This document shows, one piece after another, positions 35,169 through 43,200 of a stretch of DNA of 64,000 nt; position 1 is the stretch's first letter; each line of letters starts with the position of its first letter. The position numbers and the translations under genes were made by a program. This stretch comes from Anaerolineae bacterium. GTDB taxonomy: Bacteria; Chloroflexota; Anaerolineae; 4572-78; J111. Below the pieces are notes generated by a model. It was not told the origin of the DNA and made no database searches. It was given only the letters and a program-made list of their open reading frames with translations. Where the stretch lies: assembly GCA_022071955.1 (NCBI GenBank), contig JAJVIM010000039.1:62001-126000 (forward strand), read 5' to 3'.

Positions 35169-35519
35169 ATGTTTGGTGCAATTAAACGCGCATTAATTCG
35201 TTTTGCCCGCAAGGTTGTGCAGGGGGTAATGTCTCAGCTAATGCAGCAGCTCAATATTGTGCAGGAACAGGCCATGGCCCCCATGCGCCAGATGATTCAG
35301 CAGGTGATGGGCGGTGTTTGGGTTGGCGACGGCGCTAATGCTTTTGTCGAAGAGGTGTCGAGCCTGATGATCCCCGGCGTGGGTAAAGTGGCGGAACACA
35401 TCACCACGATGCACAAAAACATCCAGCACGCCTGTGACGTGATTGATCAGGCCGATGCCAATGTGCAAAGCAAAGTTAATGGCCTGGCCGATATTTTTGG
35501 CGCAATTTATTCAGGTTAA
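35169..35519 (+). CDS. WXG100-like helical protein
   Basis: This 116-residue protein has the turn VWVGDGANAFVEEV, which has a true W-x-G, flanked by helices with a basic amphipathic N-terminus (IKRALIRFARKVVQGVM). It is slightly longer than the family norm. GAGGAA upstream supports the start. It is the third gene of the operon, 17 nt after the second. Confidence 0.82.
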   Translation: MFGAIKRALIRFARKVVQGVMSQLMQQLNIVQEQAMAPMRQMIQQVMGGVWVGDGANAFVEEVSSLMIPGVGKVAEHITTMHKNIQHACDVIDQADANVQSKVNGLADIFGAIYSG

Positions 35520-35561
35520 ACGACCACCCAACAAGCCGATAGTTAAATCAGGAGGAACCCC

Positions 35562-35858
35562 ATGGCAGATGAAGTTTATATGGAAATTCCCGCTGTACGC
35601 GGTATGGCCAAAAACTTTGGCAACATCAGCGAGATACTGAACGCAGTGGCCAAAGTGCTTGAAGGATTGTCGATGATTCTTAAAACCACCGCATTTATTG
35701 GGTTGGTGGGCGGCTACGCGCTGGCGGCTTTTATTGATATGATCAAGCCTCACATTGAGCAGATGTCTCAAAAATGCCAGGAATTAATGGATGATTTAAA
35801 CAAGTCTGTTGATGCCTACGAGCGCGGCGACGCGCTGGGCGCGACCCGGTTTTATTGA
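35562..35858 (+). CDS. ESX-target-like helical protein
   Basis: This 98-residue protein has no W-x-G. Helix 1 (VRGMAKNFGNISEILNAVAKVL), a hydrophobic glycine-containing middle (TTAFIGLVGGYALAAFI) and helix 2 ending SVDAYERGDALGATRFY resemble EspC/PE-like or WXG-related targets, whose ends carry a Y-x-x-x-D-type signal (YERGD here). AGGAGG stands before the ATG. It ends the four-gene operon before a terminator. Confidence 0.75.
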   Translation: MADEVYMEIPAVRGMAKNFGNISEILNAVAKVLEGLSMILKTTAFIGLVGGYALAAFIDMIKPHIEQMSQKCQELMDDLNKSVDAYERGDALGATRFY

Positions 35859-35867
35859 TAGCGGGCC

Positions 35868-35918
35868 AAAAAAAGAGGCGTTGGTTGCCGGTGCTGCTGG
35901 TGGCCAACGCCTCTGTTT
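35868..35918. terminator. Bidirectional terminator between the WXG100 operon and the pseudokinase
   Basis: An 11-bp stem (AGAGGCGTTGG, 35874-35884, with 35904-35914) is flanked by an A-run on the left and GTTTT on the right, so it can terminate both convergent units. Confidence 0.85.
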
Positions 35919-35938
35919 TGTTGAGTAACGGGAAAAAT

Positions 35939-37033
35939 TTACACCACAAAATTGTACAGCGATACCGCCAGCGCCAGCACAAAGGCCACCGACAGCAAAC
36001 CGGCCACAACCAGCATAATGGTGCGGGTATTGGGCCAGCGGCTCGGTTTTTCGGTGGGAATCTGGCCAAAATAATCGAGCAATTGTTTGGCCAGCACCGT
36101 GGCATCAGGCTGGCGACGGGCCGGCTGCGGGTCAACGGCCTGCACAGCAATATCAGCCACCATTTTAACATCTTCAACCCGGGTCATGCGGGCCAGCCGG
36201 TTGCGCTGAATTTCGCGGTACACATCCACATCACTTTGTAATTTGTAATCAATTGCCGGTTCACCGACCAGCAGTTCGTACAGGGTCAGCCCCAGCCCGT
36301 ACACGTCGGTAGCGTAATCCGGCCGGATTTTGGGGGCGTTGATCAGTTCCGGGGCGGTATAGGCCGGCAGCGCGGCAAACGGATACCAGTTGGTATTGAG
36401 GCTGGCCGCGTTGCTGATAAGGCCCAGATCAAACAGCAGCACTCGCGGCACATTGGGTTCGTCATCAAAACGAACCAGCACGCCTTCGGGGCTGAGGCCA
36501 AAATGATACACGCCTTTGCTGTGCAAAAAAGCCAGCGCGTAGGCCAACCCCAGCACAATCCAGCACACGTGGTTAATCCACAACTGCGGGTTTTCGGTGA
36601 TAACGTGGCGCAGCGGCTGCCCTTCGAGGTGTTCAAACAGGTAAAAATAGAGCAGGTGGCCTTGCAGCATAGTTTTGCCGTAGGCATCAATTTTTATCGA
36701 TGTGCCGGTGTACGGGGGCAGCAGCGTGGGTAAATATTTGCTGGTTTTTTTGCTGAGCTGAACATCGCGTAAAAATTCAGCTTCGCGTTTGAGCCGTTCC
36801 TTGTTTTCCGTGCCGGGATGGGCCACTTTGAGATACACCTTTTTCTTTTGGTGCGTGGCCTCGTACAGCACCGACGAGCGCAGCACGATCACCGGCTTGA
36901 TAATCTCGATGTCGCCCACCCACTCGCCGTAGCCCAAAATGCTGGGCGACATTTCCGCCGGGCAGTAGGTTTCCTGACAGTAAAGGTTGTTGTCTGGTGA
37001 GGTGCGTTCGCACAACAGGCACACTTGTTTCAT
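35939..37033 (-). CDS. Zinc-ribbon membrane-anchored pseudokinase (EssB/YukC-like role)
   Basis: This 364-residue protein starts with a four-cysteine ribbon (C5, C8, C19, C24) and a protein-kinase-like domain at about residues 40-320, and ends with a single C-terminal membrane helix (about 338-364). The nucleotide lysine K69 (VYLKVA) and Glu84 are kept, and the DFG position reads DLG (202-204). The catalytic loop HRDLKPEN is HFGLSPEG (H177-F178-G179), so the catalytic Asp is lost. Further kinase marks are YTAPEL, DVYGLGLTLYELLVGEPA and ARRQPDA. EssB of type VIIb systems is also a membrane pseudokinase, which suggests a similar scaffold role; unlike EssB there is no external domain. ATG at 37033 follows GGGGG. 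Confidence 0.85.
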   Translation of the reverse strand: MKQVCLLCERTSPDNNLYCQETYCPAEMSPSILGYGEWVGDIEIIKPVIVLRSSVLYEATHQKKKVYLKVAHPGTENKERLKREAEFLRDVQLSKKTSKYLPTLLPPYTGTSIKIDAYGKTMLQGHLLYFYLFEHLEGQPLRHVITENPQLWINHVCWIVLGLAYALAFLHSKGVYHFGLSPEGVLVRFDDEPNVPRVLLFDLGLISNAASLNTNWYPFAALPAYTAPELINAPKIRPDYATDVYGLGLTLYELLVGEPAIDYKLQSDVDVYREIQRNRLARMTRVEDVKMVADIAVQAVDPQPARRQPDATVLAKQLLDYFGQIPTEKPSRWPNTRTIMLVVAGLLSVAFVLALAVSLYNFVV

Positions 37034-37139
37034 TATTACCCCCAAATTGGCTGATTCGCTGGTGACATTACACTACCGTTATTTTGGGGGCGTGTCAAGT
37101 TAAAAAATAGTACTGTGAGTTTGGCGACTCCGCCTTTGT

Positions 37140-37270
37140 CCCCATCCCCCTACCCCCTTCCCCAGGGAAGGGGGTATGAACGCGGTGCCGGGCTGGGCCG
37201 TATGCGGCCCAGCCCGGCACCGCGCCTGAAACGCCCCTCCCCATTTATGGGGAGGGGTTGGGGGAGGGGA
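37140..37270 (+). repeat. Compound hairpin repeat, copy D
   Basis: The flank hairpin CCCCCTTCCCC/GGGAAGGGGG (37153-37174) leads to a 20-bp core (37181-37200 with 37205-37224, loop TATG) and a CCCCTCCCC/GGGGAGGGG hairpin (37234-37257) with a G-rich end. It lies in the divergent gap between the pseudokinase and the giant ATPase gene, 30 nt before the latter. The rest of the gap (37034-37139) shows no gene. Confidence 0.8.
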
Positions 37271-37299
37271 CACAATCCACGACAGGAGCAAAAGTTCGT

Positions 37300-40200
37300 A
37301 TGAACGAACCGATTTACATCGACCGCCCGCCGCGCATTCAGCCGGAACTCCCCTTTGACGAAATCGAAATCCCTGCGCCGCCGGAAAAACAGGAAGACGG
37401 CAACGCCCGGCTGGTGCAGGTGGCTCTGCCGCTGATGACCATCGTTGGTTATATTTTGGTGGGGTCGCTGGGCGGCGTGGGCCGCAACCCGCTCTTTATT
37501 TTGCCGATGGCGCTGTCTGTGCTGGCCTCGGTGGCCTATTCGTTTTACAGCTTCCGCAAAGAAAAGCAGAAGCTGGCCGAAATGGCGCAAGCCTATTCGG
37601 ACCGGCTGGTCGAAATGACCAAAGAAATGAATATTTCGCACGATATGCAGCGCCGTTTTTACCGCTATAACTACCCCGACCGGCTGACCACCTTTCGGCT
37701 GGTCAACAGTGCCCGCGTCGAGGCTGAAAAGGCCGAGCGCACCCTCCGCTCCGAGTCGCGGCTGTGGGAGCGCCGCACCGAAGATGACGACTTCGGTGTG
37801 ATCCGGCTGGGGATGGGCACGCTGCCATCAACCGTCACTTACGCGCTGAGTCAGGTTGATAATTACGAAGACCCGCAGGTGCGCGAGGCGCTCAAGCTGC
37901 AGGATGACTCGCAATTTGTCACCGACATCCCGGTCATTATTTCGCTGCGCACGCCGCACGAGGACAAAAAAGAAGAGGACGAAGAAGCCAGCAGCGGCGA
38001 TCAGGAAGAGAAACAAAAAGAGGAGGCCTGGGCCAGCCGCACCCCGGTGACTCACGCGCTGGGCATTGCCGGCGACGCGCAGGCGGTGTACGCCTACGCC
38101 CGCTCGATGCTGGCCCATTACGTGGTTTTTCACGCGCCGGGCGACGCCAAACTGTACGTGCTGGCCGGCGGCCGCAAAGAGTGGGGCTGGACCGAAAACT
38201 TGCCCCACAGCCGCAAAGATGACCAGAGCCAGTACCTCTGCTTTACCGAGGATATCAAAGAAAGCGCCGAAGCCAACTTTTTTGCCGAGGACGAAGAAGG
38301 CGCGCTCGGCCAGTATCTGGAGGGCATCCGCAAAATTTTGGCCCAGCGCAAAATCCGCCTCTCCGAGCGCGATGAAAACGCCAGCGGGGCCGACCCAACT
38401 CTGCCGTTTTTGCTGATGGTGGTGGATTTGCTCGATGCCGGCGGCGACGACTCGCCGCTGAAAGAACTGGAGTCGGATGCGGCCATTTCGATTATGCTGG
38501 AAGAGGGCGCGCAGTTGGGCGCGGCGGTGGTTTTTTTAGTGCCGGAACGGAGCAAAGTGCCCGGCGGCTGTACCGCCGTCATCGAAATTGAGCGCACGAC
38601 CCCGGCCACTAACAGTAAAATTGAGCAGGTGCAAAAGCTCCACTTTCGCTACGCCGAAGTTGGCGTCAACTCGTTCCGCTACGTAGGCCAGGCCGACGCC
38701 GTGGGCCGCCCGGAAGAGATGCTCTTTTTGTCCGGCCAGTTGGCCCAACTCCGCATCCGCGAAGGTTTTGGGGCTAACCTCAACCGGGCTGTGCCGTTTA
38801 TGGATTTGATGGGTTACGGCTCGCTGAAGGAGTTGCACGACGACACCTGGGCCAAGTGGCAGGACAGCATCAAACCCAAATATGGCAACTGGCTGCGCTG
38901 CAAAATCGGGATGATGGCCGGCAACAAGCCGCGGACAATGGTCTTTTCGGCCAAGCGCGATGGCGTGCACGGCATGGTCGCCGGCAGCACCGGCTCCGGT
39001 AAATCCGAGCTGCTCATTTCGCTCATCAGCGGTATGGCCATCACCTACGACCCGACCGTGCTCAATTTTGTGCTGGTTGATTACAAAGGCGGCGGCGCGT
39101 TCAAAGGTTTTGACGAGCTGCCCCACTGCGTTGATATTGTTACCAACCTGGCCGCCGACGGTGTAACCCGCATGTTCACCGCCATCCAATCGGAGATGAT
39201 GCGGCGGCAGGCGCTCAACGTGGAAACCGGCACCAAAAATATTGTCGATTACCGCCAAAAAGGGCTGCACCTCACCCACCACCCCTACCCCTTTTTGTTT
39301 ATCATCATCGATGAATTTGCCGAGATGATTGCCGACCGGGCCGAATTCAAAGGCCAGTTGGAGAGCATCACCCGCGTGGGCCGGGCGCAGGGCGTCTCGC
39401 TGATTTTGGCGGCGCAACGGCCCAGCGGCGTCACCGACCAGATGCGCTCCAACATCAAATTCCGCATCAGCCTGCGGGTGGAAACGCCCGGCGAAAGCCG
39501 CGAAATGCTGCGCCGCTCCGAGGCCGCGTTTCTGCCCAGCGACATCCCCGGCCGCGGCTATTTGCAGGTGGGCAACGATGAAATCGAGCTGATGCAGGTG
39601 GCCTACACCGGCGATAAAGTCATCGACCCCAACCGCGGGCCGCAGGCGCCGGTTATCTGGCCGGAGCGCGGCGACACCTACGACGCGTCCGCCGATCAGG
39701 AGCCGCCCGAACTGTACAAATACATCGTCACCATGCTCGATAAAATGTCTAAAGAGCACGGCATTGAAAAACAGCGCGCCCCGTGGCCCGATTTTCTGCC
39801 CAACCGGCTATCGCTGTCGGAACTGCTGGTCTCGCCGGACCAGACCATCCCGGCCATCACCTCCGCCGAATATCTGGCCGGCGTAGACAAAATTATGCTC
39901 GGGCAGGCCCACGACGAAACGCTGACCCTCAACCCGGCGGTTAACAAGTGGCTCAACGGTGAAAACGGCTGGCTGCCCCGGCTCGATTGGGAAAATTACG
40001 CCATGCGCCCGGTCGTGGGGCTGGTGGATAACCCCTACGCCGCCAAGCAACTGCCGCTGGTCATCGACCTGCCGCGCGGCCACGTAGCCCTGTTCGGCGC
40101 GTCTGGCTGGGGCAAAACATCGTTTATCCGCACGCTGGTGGTCAGTTTGGCCGCCAGCCACTCGCCCAACCACGTCCACATGTACCTGCTTGATTTGGGC

Positions 40201-43200
40201 GGGCGCAACCTGGGCGTGCTCGGCGAGCTGCCGCACGTGGGCGCGGTCATCATCCCCGATGCCGAAGGCTACGAGGAGCGGGTGGAGCAGCTTTTGCGCG
40301 AGCTGGATGACATTGTTGAGCAGCGCAAAACTATCCTCAATAACGCCGGCGTGCCGGACCTGTACAAATACAACGATGCCAACCCCGCCGACCCGCTGCC
40401 GGCGATTCTGGTGGCCATTGACAATTTTGTTGAATTCCGCGAAACGTTTGGCGGCGACGGCGACGCCGATGTGGAAACCGTATTTGATAAATTTGTGGGA
40501 CTGGCCCGGCAGGCCAAGCCCTACGGCATCCATTTTGTGATTACCGCCAACCAGTTGGGCATCCTCTCCAGCCAGTTACAGAGCCTCTTTACCGAGCGGC
40601 TAACGCTGAAGCTGGCCGATCCCACCGAATACCGCACCGTGGTGGGCGGGGCCGTGCCGGACATCGGCGATGTGCCGGGCCGGGGCTACGCCAAAATTGG
40701 CCACCTGCCGCTCAGTTTGCAGATTGCCCAGCCCATCGACCTGCGCCGCGACGGCGGCGAGGCCAACGAAACCCGCGAGTTGGAACAGTACGCCCAGAGC
40801 ATGCAGGAATTTATCGCCAGCAGCGGCTACCAGTACCGCGCTCCGGTGCGGGTGGATGCCCTGCCGCGCTCGATTTTATTCAAACAGATTCTGGCCCGCG
40901 ATTTGGAGCTGGAAATCAACGAATCGTTTTTGCCGGAGTTGAAGCAGCGCGCCGCCCAACGCTGGGCCGATAGCCTCAACCCCGAGCTGGCCGACTGGCT
41001 CAAAGTGACCGTGGGCGTGGTTTCCGGCAACCGGCTGCGCGAAATGCATTTTGAGGCCAAAAAAGATGGCGTCCACGGCATGATCGCCGGCGGCACCGGC
41101 TCCGGTAAATCGGAACTGCTGATGACGCTTATTGTTGGGCTGGCGCTCAATTACGACCCCAGCGTGCTCAATTTTGTGCTGGTCGATTACAAAGGCGGCG
41201 GCGCGTTCCAGCCGTTCCGCGACTTGCCCCACTGCGTTGATATTATCACCAACCTCAACAAATCGGCGGTCAAACGCTTTTTCACGGCCATCAACGCCGA
41301 AATGCAGCGCCGCCAAAAACTCAACGCCGATACCGCCACCAAAGACATTGTGGAGTACCGGGCCAAAGGGCTGCACCTGACCAACGAGCCATACCCGCAC
41401 CTGTACATCATCATCGACGAGTACGCCGAGATGATCACCGACAACCCCGAATTTAAAGACGAACTGGACAGCATCACCCGCGTGGGGCGGGCGCAGGGCG
41501 TCAACCTGCTGCTGGCCTCGCAGCGGCCCACCGGCGTGAGCGATCAAATGCGGGCCAACATCAAATTCCGCATCTGCCTGCGGGTGGAGCAGGTGGACAC
41601 CAGCCGCGAAATGTTGCGCCGCTCCGACGCCGCCTTTCTGCCCAACGGCATGCCCGGCCGCGGCTACTTGCAGGTGGGCAATGAAAACATCGAATTAATT
41701 CAGATGGCCTACACCGGCGAAAATTACGAGTTCGCCGAGGTGCGCGAGGGCGGCCGCCAGCCCAAATTTTACGATGTGGTGGTGGACCTGTGCAACGAAC
41801 TGTTGCAGGGCGAGCGCCCGCGCACGCCGTGGCCGCCCTTCCTGCCCGCCAAAATGACCCTCTCCAGCCGGCTGGTGGAAGCCTATCTGGACAAGGAATA
41901 CGAGCCGCTGCTGAGTTTGGGCCGCCACCTGCAACCCAACTGCCTCAACCCGTTTGTGCAGGACTGGCTCGGCGGCAAAATGGCCTGGCCCGGCGTCAAC
42001 TGGCAGAAAACGGCCATGCGGGCCATCGTCGGCCTGGCCGACGACCCGTACAACGCCCGGCAAATGCCGCTGGTGGTCGATGTGACCAAAGGCCACGTGG
42101 TACTGTTTGGCGCGTCCGGCTGGGGTAAAACCACGTTTATGCGCACGCTGGTGGCCTCGCTGGCGGCTACCCACTCGCCCGCCGAGTTTCACGCCCACGT
42201 GCTGGATTTGGGCGGGCGTAATCTGGAAGTGCTGCGCGCCCTGCCGCAGGTCGGCACCATTATTATGCCGGACGAGCGCGGCTACGAGGAGCGGGTGCAG
42301 CAAATTCTGCGCGAGCTGAACGATATTGTTGACGCCCGCAAGCGCCTGTTCAGCGAGGCCGGCGTCAGTACGCTATACGAGTACAACATCAGCCACCCCG
42401 AAAAGATTGAGCCGGCGATTTTGGTCGTCATCGACAACTTTGCCGAGTTCATTGAAACCTTCGGCGACGAGTCCAAAAAAGACAGCGAGGACAACCAGCT
42501 TGAGGCCTTTATCTTTTTGGTGCGGCAGGCCAAAGCCTACGGCGTCCATTTTGTTATTTCGATTGGCCGGCTCAACGAGCTGTCGAGCAAATTGTACAGC
42601 CTCTTCACCGAGCGGCTAACCCTGCGCCTGTCCGATGGCGGCGACTACCGCTCGATTGTCGGCGGGCACGTGGCCGAAATCGATGAAATTCCGGGCCGGG
42701 GCTACGTCAAAGCCGGCCGCCAGCCGCTCGAATTTCAGGTGGCTTTCCCCACTGGCGCGGTTGACGACCAGGGCCAGCTCAAAGGCGAAATCCCGCAACT
42801 GCGCGAACTGGGCCGGTTGATGCACGAGTTGGGTAAAGACGCCTGGCAGGGCCGCGAACCGCTGCGCATCGACGCGTTGCCCAAGTCGTCCTCGTACCGG
42901 CAGGTGCTGGCCGAACTGTTTGGCATCAGCGCCGAAACCGATTTTTTGGACGGGCTGAAAAACGCCATCGCCGCCAAATGGGCCGACACCGGCTCGGCCA
43001 ACGGCGCGGACTGGCTGGAAGGTGTGCTGGGCATCACCTCCGGCAACCGCAAACGGACGCTGCACCTCAGCGCCAAAACCGATGGCGTGCACGGCATGAT
43101 TGCCGGCGGCACCGGCTCCGGTAAATCGGAGCTGCTGATGACGCTCATCGTTGGGCTGGCGGCCTACCAGTCGCCCGATATTCTCAATTTTGTGCTGGTC

